In this document: positions 23,777 to 31,556 of the stretch, one piece after another
Layout of the letters: each line of letters opens with the position of its first letter
Numbering within the stretch: the first letter of the stretch is position 1
Origin: UBA1546 sp049302185
GTDB taxonomy: Bacteria; Nitrospirota; Thermodesulfovibrionia; Thermodesulfovibrionales; UBA1546
Length of the DNA stretch: 39,005 nucleotides
NCBI GenBank assembly: GCA_049302185.1
Contig: JBAQLV010000028.1
Coordinates: 1 to 39,005 of the forward strand
Direction: 5' to 3'
Notes under the pieces: generated by a model
Database searches by the model: none
The model's input: the letters and a program-made list of their open reading frames with translations, nothing else
Told to the model about the DNA's origin: nothing
Made by a program: the position numbers and the translations under genes

Positions 23777-24814
23777 TTACTTGTTTCTGCTGTACTTATG
23801 AACGGCTTCTACAGCCGCAATTGCGTTCTTTACAGGCGTCTCAGGAAAAATCCCATGCCCGAGATTGAATATATGCCCTTTTGCGTTTTCACCTTTGAGT
23901 AGTATGTCCTGGACTTTTTTTTCAAGCTCTTCTTGGGGCAAAAAAAGCGCGCACGGATCAAGGTTGCCCTGAACAGCCACTTTTTTGCCGAGCCTTTTTA
24001 TCGCATCAGCGATATCAATCCTCCAATCAATACCTATAACATCAGCTCCCGACTTTTTCACCTCTTTAATAATTCCGGCGCAGTTATTCGCAAAATAGAT
24101 TACAGGCGTTTCAGTATGCTGCTTCTTGAGGCTGGTTACAATTTTTTTCACATACGGAAGCTCAAATTCTTTATAGTCATCAGGCGCAAGTATCCCTGCC
24201 CATGAGTCAAATATCTGGACTGCCTGAGCGCCTGCGGTTATCTGGCTTGAAAGGTATGAGATGACTGTCCTGGTCAGTTTTTTCATTAGATAATCAAATA
24301 CTGCTCTGCTCTGAAACATCAGCTTCTTTGTATTTAGAAAATTCTTTGAGCTTCCGCCTTCAATCATATAAGTAGCAAGCGTAAAAGGGGCTCCGGAAAA
24401 CCCTATGAGAGGAACTTTTTTCTCAAGCTCTTTCCTCAGAATCTTTATCGTATCCAGAACAAACGGCATTGAATCTTCAGTGTCCGGCACTATAAGCCTG
24501 TCAACAGCAGACTTTGTTCTGACAGGTTCGCTTAAAACAGGTCCTTTTTTTTCCGAGAATTCAAGGTGCATCCCCATTGCCTCAACAGGAATGAGTATAT
24601 CCGAAAAAAGTATTGCTGCATCAACGCCTAATATGTCAACGGGCTGAAGAGTTACCTTTGCAGCAAGTTCAGGGGTTTTGCAGAGAGTAAGAAAATCAAC
24701 CTGTTCCCTGACTGCCTGATATTCGGGAAGGTATCTGCCTGCCTGACGCATAAACCAGACCGGAGTGTAATCTACCTCTTCACCGCGGCACGCTTTAAGA
24801 AATGTATCGTTCAT
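23777..24814 (-). CDS. hemE: Uroporphyrinogen decarboxylase HemE
   Basis: 345 aa, the usual length. The N-terminal signature PVWFMRQAGRYLPEY carries the Arg residues that bind substrate carboxylates, and ILFSDILIPVEAMG carries the catalytic Asp. SGAPFTLATYMIEG, DSWAGILAP and GNLDPCALF are further family blocks. The enzyme decarboxylates the four acetates of uroporphyrinogen III to give coproporphyrinogen III in the cytoplasm. The start overlaps the stop of the upstream radical SAM gene in ATGA, so both are translated together. The presence of HemE indicates the classical or coproporphyrin route rather than only the siroheme route. The assignment is sure. Confidence 0.97.
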   Translation of the reverse strand: MNDTFLKACRGEEVDYTPVWFMRQAGRYLPEYQAVREQVDFLTLCKTPELAAKVTLQPVDILGVDAAILFSDILIPVEAMGMHLEFSEKKGPVLSEPVRTKSAVDRLIVPDTEDSMPFVLDTIKILRKELEKKVPLIGFSGAPFTLATYMIEGGSSKNFLNTKKLMFQSRAVFDYLMKKLTRTVISYLSSQITAGAQAVQIFDSWAGILAPDDYKEFELPYVKKIVTSLKKQHTETPVIYFANNCAGIIKEVKKSGADVIGIDWRIDIADAIKRLGKKVAVQGNLDPCALFLPQEELEKKVQDILLKGENAKGHIFNLGHGIFPETPVKNAIAAVEAVHKYSRNK

Positions 24815-25884
24815 TTTACCACCTTCTTTTTTAGTTTTATTGGAACATAGCCGCAGAACGGCTCTTCTTCAAGATAATCGCCGTGTATTGAATAAGCCCT
24901 TGCCCTGCAGCCTCCGCAGACATTTATATACTCGCATGAGCCGCACTTGCCTTTATATTTTTTGAAATCACGAAGTTCCCTGAAAAGTTCTGAATTTTCC
25001 CATATATCCTTAAATGACTGCTGCCTTATATTCCCCGCAGGCTTCGGGAAATAACTGCATGGAAGCACGTTTCCATCCACATCAATTAAACAGATAAGCT
25101 GTCCTGCAATGCATCCTTTCGCGCCGCCTGTGGAAAACTTCAAAGTCCTTTTTTCAAACTTAGCGCCTTCCTCTTTTGATTTTTGCAGAACCACCCTGTA
25201 ATAGTGAGGCGCGCATGTCGGCCTTACAAGCATATCCTTTTCATCCTTCTCCATCTGATAATGCCATTCAAGAATCTCCTCATAAGCCTCTTTGGAAATG
25301 AGTTCATTCATTATCTCCTCACCCCTTCCGGTAGGCACTATCATGAACATATACCAAGCTGTTGCGCCCAGTTCCTTTGCAAGTTTATATACCTTGGGTA
25401 TTTCCTCCTGATTTCTCTTTGAGAAAGAGGAATTGATGATAAATTCTATCCCGTGCTTCTTAAAAAGCCTTGCAGCATTTATCGTCCCTAAAAATGCACC
25501 CTTCTGGTTCCTGAAGTCATCATGCACCGCCTCTTCAGAGCCGTCAATGCTGAGCGAGACTATTTTAATTCCTGAACTCTTTATCTTTTCGCAGGACTCA
25601 TCGGTAACCAGTGTCCCGTTTGTGGCAAGGCACATTCTCAGTCCTTTTTCTGTGCCGTACTTTGCAATCTCAAAGACATCACCTCTTACCAGCGGTTCGC
25701 CTCCTGAAAGAACAACAACAGGCTTTGCATAGCTTACAATGTCATCGATTATTCTGAAAGCCTCTGAGAGAGAAAAATCAGGATGCCCTTTTATCTCCAT
25801 CTCTGACGATGAGCGGCAGTGCACACAACGGAGATTGCATCTCCTTGTTATCTCCCATGCTATCCACTTAGGCGCAAATTCCAT
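24811..25884 (-). CDS. Radical SAM/SPASM protein, AhbC/AhbD/NirJ-like
   Basis: 357 aa. The radical SAM cluster motif CNLRCVHC (residues ~16-23) opens a TIM-barrel with VVLSGGEPLVR and LATNGTLV. The C-terminal SPASM-type region binds extra clusters through Cys in PTCAPHYYRV, GAKGCIAGQLIC, NVLPCSYFPKP and KCGSCEYINVCGGCRARAYS. Last comes GDYLEEEPFCGYVP, like the ends of the heme-pathway radical SAM enzymes AhbC, AhbD and NirJ. Translational coupling to hemE supports a tetrapyrrole role, for example oxidative removal of propionate carboxyl groups late in heme synthesis, but the exact reaction is inferred. Neither hemN nor a chelatase gene is in view. No Shine-Dalgarno is obvious; the start is fixed by alignment to CNLRC. 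Confidence 0.88.
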   Translation of the reverse strand: MEFAPKWIAWEITRRCNLRCVHCRSSSEMEIKGHPDFSLSEAFRIIDDIVSYAKPVVVLSGGEPLVRGDVFEIAKYGTEKGLRMCLATNGTLVTDESCEKIKSSGIKIVSLSIDGSEEAVHDDFRNQKGAFLGTINAARLFKKHGIEFIINSSFSKRNQEEIPKVYKLAKELGATAWYMFMIVPTGRGEEIMNELISKEAYEEILEWHYQMEKDEKDMLVRPTCAPHYYRVVLQKSKEEGAKFEKRTLKFSTGGAKGCIAGQLICLIDVDGNVLPCSYFPKPAGNIRQQSFKDIWENSELFRELRDFKKYKGKCGSCEYINVCGGCRARAYSIHGDYLEEEPFCGYVPIKLKKKVVK

Positions 25885-26041
25885 AGATGATTATTATACC
25901 TTTTCTGCTTTCTGAAATGTAAAATTGTTACCTGATTCTTAACCAGATTTTGATTAAAACGGCGAAGGATTATGTTTTTAGGTTTTTGTAGAAACAGGCG
26001 CTGACGCTGTTCTTTATAAAATTACCGGTTCGGTTCTCAGG

Positions 26042-26074
26042 CTCTGTTGTCATTTCAAGTTGACAGACACAGAG
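26042..26074. other. Imperfect hairpin in the gap before the transglycosylase gene
   Basis: CTCTGT and TGTCA (26042-26052) face TGACA and ACAGAG (26061-26074). The 213-base gap 25885-26097 otherwise holds one more small hairpin (AACAG...CTGTT, 25993-26011) and no gene. It may be a leader structure or a decayed repeat. Confidence 0.4.
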
Positions 26075-26097
26075 TGAAATGGTAATATCTGGTCAGG

Positions 26098-26829
26098 ATG
26101 ATAATTCTGAAGACATTGGTGATTTTATTCTTAATCTGCGGTGTTGCAGAAGCCGGCATATACAAGTATGTCGAAGAAGACGGAGTTGTTCTTTACACAG
26201 ATGTCCCGCAGGGTAAAAAGGCAGCGAAGGTTATAAAAACAAAAGAGAAGAACAATAAGGCGATTTCATCGGATAGCAAACCTGTAAAAGTTGCATATAG
26301 CGCCTCAACAACACATAACGACAGCTACCACCCCATAATTAACAAAAAAGCAAAAGAGAATGAGGTAGACCCTTCTCTTGTCACTGCTGTTATAAAGGCA
26401 GAATCAAACGGCAATCCTCATGCTGTTTCAAGAAAGGGAGCAATGGGGCTTATGCAGCTGATGCCGGGAACCGCAAATGACCTTCAGGTGAAAAACCCGT
26501 TTGACCCTGAGGAGAACATAGACGGAGGCACAAGATACCTCAGATACCTCATTGAAAGATTTAACGGCAACTTAACCCTTGCGCTTGCTGCGTACAATGC
26601 AGGGCCAAAGACTGTTGAAAAGCACGGCTCAGTTCCTCCCATTGCAGAGACAAAACAGTATGTAAGAAAAGTGCTTGCGATATATAAGGGAAAAACTGAC
26701 ATCTCTTTTTCAGGCTCGAATAAAATGAAAAAATCAGAGCCTATCTATAAGATAATAATGGACGACGGCACAGTCCTCTTCACAAATTTTCCTCTTTACA
26801 ATAATAAAGCCAATTCAGTCAGGTTTTAG
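26098..26829 (+). CDS. Lytic murein transglycosylase (SLT) with DUF4124 modules at both ends
   Basis: 243 aa. A signal peptide (MIILKTLVILFLICGVAEAG) leads into a DUF4124-type module (GIYKYVEEDGVVLYTDVPQG), a linker, then an SLT domain: catalytic Glu102 in VIKAESNGNP, GAMGLMQLMPGTA, NPFDPEENIDGGTRYL and ALAAYNAGPKTV. A second DUF4124-like segment (EPIYKIIMDDGTVLFTNFP) ends the protein, which is unusual: the module is normally N-terminal only. It cleaves glycan strands of peptidoglycan in the periplasm, for remodelling or insertion of envelope machines. The stop TAG is followed immediately by the nadA ATG, so the two are probably co-transcribed. AGG directly abuts the ATG, a poor ribosome binding site. 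Confidence 0.93.
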   Translation: MIILKTLVILFLICGVAEAGIYKYVEEDGVVLYTDVPQGKKAAKVIKTKEKNNKAISSDSKPVKVAYSASTTHNDSYHPIINKKAKENEVDPSLVTAVIKAESNGNPHAVSRKGAMGLMQLMPGTANDLQVKNPFDPEENIDGGTRYLRYLIERFNGNLTLALAAYNAGPKTVEKHGSVPPIAETKQYVRKVLAIYKGKTDISFSGSNKMKKSEPIYKIIMDDGTVLFTNFPLYNNKANSVRF

Positions 26830-27837
26830 ATGTCTGCAGAAAATCTCGCTCTTCAAGTCGGAATCGAGTCGGATCGACAAGAAATTCTGAAGCTGAAAGA
26901 ACAGAGGCGTGCAATAATCCTGTCCCACAACTATCAGAGGGATGAGGTGCAGGACATAGCTGATTTTGTGGGCGACTCTCTTGAGCTTTCAAGGACAGCA
27001 GCCACAATAAAGTGCGATGTTATAGTCTTTGCAGGCGTTAATTTCATGGCTGAGAGCGCATCAATTCTTTCACCTGAAAAGATAGTCCTGCTTACAGAGA
27101 TTGATGCAGGCTGTCCTATGGCAGATATGATAAGAGTTGATTCTCCGAGGCCTGTGAGAAGAAGCTTCCCTGGATTTGATAATCCGCCGCCTTATGTTTA
27201 TCCTCCTGAATTCACACTCCGCGACATAAAGGCACAGCATCCCGGAGTTCCTGTTGTTACTTATGTGAATACGACCGCAGACGTGAAGGCAGAAAGCGAT
27301 ATATGCTGCACATCTGCAAATGTCGTGAAGGTGATAGAATCCCTTCCATCAGATAAGGTGATATGCATACCTGACAAAAATCTTTCCATGTGGGCAGCGA
27401 GGAATACAAAAAAGCAGGTGATTGCATGGGACGGTTTCTGCCATGTTCATGAGAGGGTAACGCCGGAAGATGTTAAGAAGGCGAGGGCAGAGCATCCCAA
27501 TGCTGTTTTAATGGCGCATCCTGAATGCAGGATTGAGGTGCTTGATATGGCTGACCATGTTACAAGCACGTCAGGAATGCTCAGATTTGCAGCGTCATCC
27601 TCTGCAAAGGAATTTATTGCAGGGACAGAGGTCGGCCTTCTGTATCGGCTGAGAAAGGAAAATCCTGATAAGGTGTTTTACCCTTTAAGAAAAGACATGA
27701 TATGTCCGAACATGAAAAAGACAACGCTTAAGAGCGTTCTGAGGGCATTAAAAGAGAACAACTACATAATCAAAGTTCCGGACAATATCAGAATACCTGC
27801 TAAACGGGCTCTTGACAGGATGCTGGCAATCAAATAG
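26830..27837 (+). CDS. nadA: Quinolinate synthase NadA
   Basis: 335 aa. It joins iminoaspartate and dihydroxyacetone phosphate to quinolinate, the first dedicated product of NAD synthesis. Family blocks: AIILSHNYQRDEVQDIADFV, GDSLELSR, VVTYVNTTADVKAESDICCT, PDKNLSMWAA, and TSTSGMLRFA. The three [4Fe-4S] ligands are probably Cys95 (DAGCPMADM), Cys204 (DGFCHVHER) and Cys292 (MICPNMKKT). Compared with typical NadA there are about 20 extra residues after Cys95 (PRPVRRSFPGFDNPPPYVY). The ATG directly follows the TAG of the transglycosylase gene; any ribosome binding site is inside that gene and is weak. No nadB or nadC is adjacent. The assignment is sure. Confidence 0.97.
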   Translation: MSAENLALQVGIESDRQEILKLKEQRRAIILSHNYQRDEVQDIADFVGDSLELSRTAATIKCDVIVFAGVNFMAESASILSPEKIVLLTEIDAGCPMADMIRVDSPRPVRRSFPGFDNPPPYVYPPEFTLRDIKAQHPGVPVVTYVNTTADVKAESDICCTSANVVKVIESLPSDKVICIPDKNLSMWAARNTKKQVIAWDGFCHVHERVTPEDVKKARAEHPNAVLMAHPECRIEVLDMADHVTSTSGMLRFAASSSAKEFIAGTEVGLLYRLRKENPDKVFYPLRKDMICPNMKKTTLKSVLRALKENNYIIKVPDNIRIPAKRALDRMLAIK

Positions 27838-27933
27838 TTTATTCCTTTATCTCAACAATCATTCCGAAGGGCAAGGCTCTCAAGAACCTTACCCCTCTGA
27901 ACTTGTCATCAAAACAACAGGAAATATCAATCT

Positions 27934-30606
27934 TTAAACCGTTGACTTGCTGAGGTCTTTGCCTCCCATTTTCTCCTTGAGCGCTGCCTGTGCTGCTGCA
28001 AGCCTTGCAATAGGCACTCTGAAAGGAGAGCAGCTTACGTAATTTAAGCCGATCTTGTGGCAGAACTCAACAGACCTTGGGTCACCGCCGTGTTCACCGC
28101 AGATTCCCATCTTAAGGTCTTTCTTGACCTTCCGTCCTTTCTCAATCGCAATCTTCATTATAAGCCCTGTGCCGCCCTCGTCAAGGGTTATGAACGGGTC
28201 ATCCTCAAGTATTCCCTTTTCAACGTAAAAGGGCAGGAATCTTCCTGCGTCATCCCTTGAAAGGCCGAATGTTGTCTGTGTCAGGTCATTTGTGCCGAAT
28301 GAGAAGAAATCTGCGTATGCTGCTATTTCGTCTGCTGTTATCGCCGCCCTCGGAAGCTCTATCATTGTGCCTACGGTGTAATTAACCTTTATCTTATATT
28401 TTTTCTGAACCTCGTCTGCTGTTTTGATGACGAGTTCTCTCATCATCTTAAGCTCATTCACATGGCCGACCAATGGTATCATTATCTCAGGAATTACCTT
28501 AATCTTTTGTTTTGCAAGCTCACATGCTGCTTCCATTATCGCCTGCGCCTGCATTGCGTATATCTCAGGGTAGGTTATGCCGAGTCTGCATCCCCTGTGC
28601 CCGAGCATTGGATTGAACTCATGCAATACCTTGTTTCTGGCTTTAAGCTTGTCAACAGGGACTTCCATCTGGTATGCAAGTGTTTTGAGTTCTTCATCGG
28701 TATGCGGAAGGAATTCATGCAAAGGAGGGTCAAGAAGCCTGATTGTGACTGGGAGCCCTCTCATTGCCTTGAATATGCCTTTGAAGTCTTCTTTCTGCAT
28801 CGGAAGGAGTTTGGCAAGCGCTGCCTGTCTTCCCTCTGTATCATCCGCAAGTATCATCTCTCTTACGGCGATTATCCTTTCAGGCTCAAAGAACATATGC
28901 TCTGTCCTGCAAAGCCCGATTCCCTGCGCCCCGAAATCTCTTGCTACTTCTGCATCATGAGGAGTGTCTGCGTTTGCCCGAACCCCGATTTTTCTGAATC
29001 CATCGGCCCACTTCATAAATATGTCGAAATCGCCTGTAAGTTCCGGCGTTATAAGCGGAGCCTCGCCGAGAATGACCTCTCCTGTTGTGCCGTTAAGCGT
29101 GAGATAGTCTCCTTCTTTAAGGTTGAATGTGTTAACCGTAAAATATCTCTGGCTCTCGTTTATGTTTATTGCGCCGCAGCCTGCAACGCAGCATTTTCCC
29201 ATTCCCCTTGCCACAACAGCGGCGTGTGATGTCATTCCGCCCCTTGCCGTTAGGATGCCCTGCGCAGCATGCATTCCGCCGATATCCTCAGGAGATGTCT
29301 CTGTTCTAACAAGTATTACTTTCTCGCCTCTTTCAGCGGCTTTCTCAGCGTCATCTGCTGTAAAGACTACCTTTCCGACTGCAGCGCCGGGTGAGGCTGG
29401 AAGCCCTTTTGCTATTACGCTGATTTTTGCCTTCGGATCTATCATTGGATGGAGAAGCTGGTCAATCTGCTGGGGGTCTATTCTTAATATTGCAGTCTTT
29501 TTGTCTATCAGCCCCTCTTTTACCATGTCAATGGCTATCTTTAAGGCTGATGCCGCTGTCCTTTTTCCGACCCTTGTCTGAAGCATATAGAGTCTCCCTT
29601 CCTGAACAGTAAACTCTATGTCAAGCATATCTTTATAGTGTTTTTCGAGCTTCTTATAAATCCTGTCAAGTTCATTGTATGCCTTTGGAAGCCTTTTCTT
29701 CAGCTCGTTAATGTGGAGCGGGGTTCTGATTCCTGCAACAACGTCTTCGCCCTGCGCATTAATAAGGCATTCAGCAAAGAACCTTTTCTGTCCTGTGGAG
29801 GGGTCTCTTGTAAAACCAACGCCTGTGCCGGAGTTTTCTCCCATATTCCCGAAGACCATTGCCTGCACATTGCACGCGGTGCCTAAGTTTTCAGGTATGT
29901 TGTTAAGCTTTCTGTATTTCACAGCCCTGTCTCCGAACCATGAGCTGAACACCGCATTTATAGCCTTTTTAAGCTGCTCATAAGGATCGGAAGGGAAGCT
30001 TTCTCCGGTGCTGCGCTTATATATAACCTTGAATTCATCCACAACGCCTTTAAGGTCAGCGGCAGTAAGGTCTGTATCAAGGTGGACGCCCTTTCTTTCT
30101 TTTATCTCTTCAAGGGCTCTTTCAAATTTCTGCCTGTCAACGCCCATAACAATGCTTCCGAACATTGTTATAAACCTTCTGTACGCGTCGTAAGCGAATC
30201 TGTCATTCTTTGTCTTTTTTATAATCGCCCCGATGGTTGTCTCATTAAGCCCTAAGTTCAGAACAGTGTCCATCATGCCGGGCATTGAGAATTTAGCTCC
30301 TGAACGAACTGAAACGAGCAGGGGGTTGGTATGGTCGCCAAATTTCATGCCCATCGCCCTTTCTATTTTTTTCAGATTTGCAAGAACCTGCTCCCACATT
30401 CCTAATGGGTATTTTTTCTTGCTTTTAAAATATTCGTTGCATGCTTCTGTGGTAATCGTAAACCCAGCAGGAACAGGCACTCTAAGGTTAGTCATCTCGG
30501 CAAGTCCGGCGCCCTTGCCTCCGAGGGTGTCCTTCATATCGCCTCTTCCATCCGCTTTCCCGCTACCGAAAAAGTAAACGTATTTTTTAGCTGTTTTCTT
30601 TGACAT
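27934..30606 (-). CDS. ppdK: Pyruvate, phosphate dikinase
   Basis: 890 aa, normal length. The N-terminal ATP-grasp part contains DTLGGKGAGLAEMTNLRVPV, VSVRSGAKFSMPGMMDTVLN and GTGVGFTRDPSTG. The central swivelling domain has the phosphohistidine site GGMTSHAAVVARGMGK (His near residue 455). The C-terminal PEP/pyruvate barrel ends with MGICGEHGGDP, carrying the catalytic Cys. It interconverts pyruvate, ATP and phosphate with PEP, AMP and pyrophosphate, used in anaerobes for gluconeogenesis or PPi-linked glycolysis. GGAGG at 30615-30619 (minus strand) precedes the ATG by eight bases. It stands alone and is convergent with nadA; the 96 bases between them show no clear terminator. The assignment is sure. 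Confidence 0.97.
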   Translation of the reverse strand: MSKKTAKKYVYFFGSGKADGRGDMKDTLGGKGAGLAEMTNLRVPVPAGFTITTEACNEYFKSKKKYPLGMWEQVLANLKKIERAMGMKFGDHTNPLLVSVRSGAKFSMPGMMDTVLNLGLNETTIGAIIKKTKNDRFAYDAYRRFITMFGSIVMGVDRQKFERALEEIKERKGVHLDTDLTAADLKGVVDEFKVIYKRSTGESFPSDPYEQLKKAINAVFSSWFGDRAVKYRKLNNIPENLGTACNVQAMVFGNMGENSGTGVGFTRDPSTGQKRFFAECLINAQGEDVVAGIRTPLHINELKKRLPKAYNELDRIYKKLEKHYKDMLDIEFTVQEGRLYMLQTRVGKRTAASALKIAIDMVKEGLIDKKTAILRIDPQQIDQLLHPMIDPKAKISVIAKGLPASPGAAVGKVVFTADDAEKAAERGEKVILVRTETSPEDIGGMHAAQGILTARGGMTSHAAVVARGMGKCCVAGCGAININESQRYFTVNTFNLKEGDYLTLNGTTGEVILGEAPLITPELTGDFDIFMKWADGFRKIGVRANADTPHDAEVARDFGAQGIGLCRTEHMFFEPERIIAVREMILADDTEGRQAALAKLLPMQKEDFKGIFKAMRGLPVTIRLLDPPLHEFLPHTDEELKTLAYQMEVPVDKLKARNKVLHEFNPMLGHRGCRLGITYPEIYAMQAQAIMEAACELAKQKIKVIPEIMIPLVGHVNELKMMRELVIKTADEVQKKYKIKVNYTVGTMIELPRAAITADEIAAYADFFSFGTNDLTQTTFGLSRDDAGRFLPFYVEKGILEDDPFITLDEGGTGLIMKIAIEKGRKVKKDLKMGICGEHGGDPRSVEFCHKIGLNYVSCSPFRVPIARLAAAQAALKEKMGGKDLSKSTV

Positions 30607-30619
30607 TCAAATATCCTCC

Positions 30620-30883
30620 AAGCATTAAGGATTTAGTTTGGATTAATAAAATACCTTAGAGTGACACAAAATTTCAATAGATTTTTGAGTTTCAGCGATA
30701 AAAAGTGATTAAAATTGAATATTTTTAATTCCAAGAAGACATAAAAACGGCGTTATTCGTCGATAATTACTAAAGCAATACATTATATTCTATTTAGTAA
30801 CCATCTGATTATTAAGGTAATTATTGAATAGATAGAAAGGTGCCGGAGGTTTTGTGCTGAATTTTATAAATTTATTGACTTTA
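30620..30883. other. AT-rich intergenic region between ppdK and the DedA-like gene
   Basis: About 260 bases with no gene. It must hold the ppdK promoter, but no confident -35/-10 pair was found among many AT-rich matches. Directly before the DedA-like gene lies the promoter listed next. Confidence 0.5.
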
Positions 30884-30913
30884 TTGACCTTAATATCCGA
30901 ATAAAACTATAAT
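30884..30913 (+). promoter_or_regulatory. Sigma70-type promoter of the DedA-like gene
   Basis: TTGACC (30884-30889) and a perfect TATAAT (30908-30913), 18 bases apart. The start point would be near 30920, just at the GGAGG of 30915-30919. Confidence 0.65.
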
Positions 30914-30928
30914 TGGAGGCTCGATTTG

Positions 30929-30958
30929 ATGAACAAACTTATTTTATGCGATTTTTAA
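30929..30958 (+). CDS. Nine-codon leader ORF overlapping the DedA-like start
   Basis: ATG 30929 lies nine bases after GGAGG (30915-30919) and encodes MNKLILCDF, stopping at 30956-30958. The probable DedA ATG (30946) is inside it in another frame. It may couple translation into the membrane protein, or mark a small deletion at the true start. No function is known. Confidence 0.3.
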   Translation: MNKLILCDF

Positions 30959-31530
30959 AGAGATTATACGATTGGGTTTTACACTGGGCAAATACCCCCT
31001 ATGGCATTTCTGCATTGTTTCTGCTTGCATTTGCAGAATCATCGTTTTTCCCAATTCCTCCTGATGTGCTGTTGATAGCGTTAAGCCTCTCCATACCCAA
31101 AAAGGCATTTAAATATGCGGCAGTTTGCACCCTTGGATCTGTTTTGGGTGGCGTTTTGGGATACATTCTCGGATGGCAGTTCTGGGAGCTTGCAAAAGGC
31201 ATATTGTTTAAATATATAGACCCTGCCGGTTTTGAAATCGTAAGGAATTATTTTATTAAATATGAGGCGTGGGCAGTAAGCATTGCCGGCTTTACGCCTA
31301 TTCCGTATAAGGTTTTTACGATATCAGCCGGATTTTTAAGGGCTGACTTTACGGTCTTCTTCATCGCCTCTGTATTCAGCAGGGGAGCAAGGTTTTTCCT
31401 TGTCTCCCTTATGATATTCCACTTTGGCCCGTCTATACGTTCTTTTATTGACAGGTATTTCAATATCCTGACATACGTATTTATGGTACTGCTCTTAGGC
31501 GGATTCTTTGCTGTGAAATACTTCTTTTAA
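30946..31530 (+). CDS. DedA/YqaA-like inner-membrane protein (VTT domain)
   Basis: About 194 aa with several membrane segments. The first re-entrant motif is AFAESSFFPIPPDVLLIALS, followed by GSVLGGVLGYILG and the second half-motif GFTPIPYKVFTISAGFL, then SRGARFFLV with the conserved Arg. These are the hallmarks of the VTT/SNARE-associated DedA family; the length and GFTPIPYK fit the YqaA branch. DedA proteins are linked to undecaprenyl-phosphate or phospholipid flipping and to membrane potential. I chose ATG 30946 because a TTG start at 30913 would overlap the promoter -10. However, no Shine-Dalgarno lies near 30946, so coupling to the leader ORF is plausible. It is convergent with the radical SAM gene. 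Confidence 0.9.
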   Translation: MRFLKRLYDWVLHWANTPYGISALFLLAFAESSFFPIPPDVLLIALSLSIPKKAFKYAAVCTLGSVLGGVLGYILGWQFWELAKGILFKYIDPAGFEIVRNYFIKYEAWAVSIAGFTPIPYKVFTISAGFLRADFTVFFIASVFSRGARFFLVSLMIFHFGPSIRSFIDRYFNILTYVFMVLLLGGFFAVKYFF

Positions 31531-31556
31531 TTTTTCTCTCTATTTAGAATTAGAGC

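Noticed and set aside
30913..31530. TTG at 30913 as the DedA-like start
   Set aside because: It overlaps the TATAAT -10 box and the GGAGG, so it would lie upstream of the transcription start.
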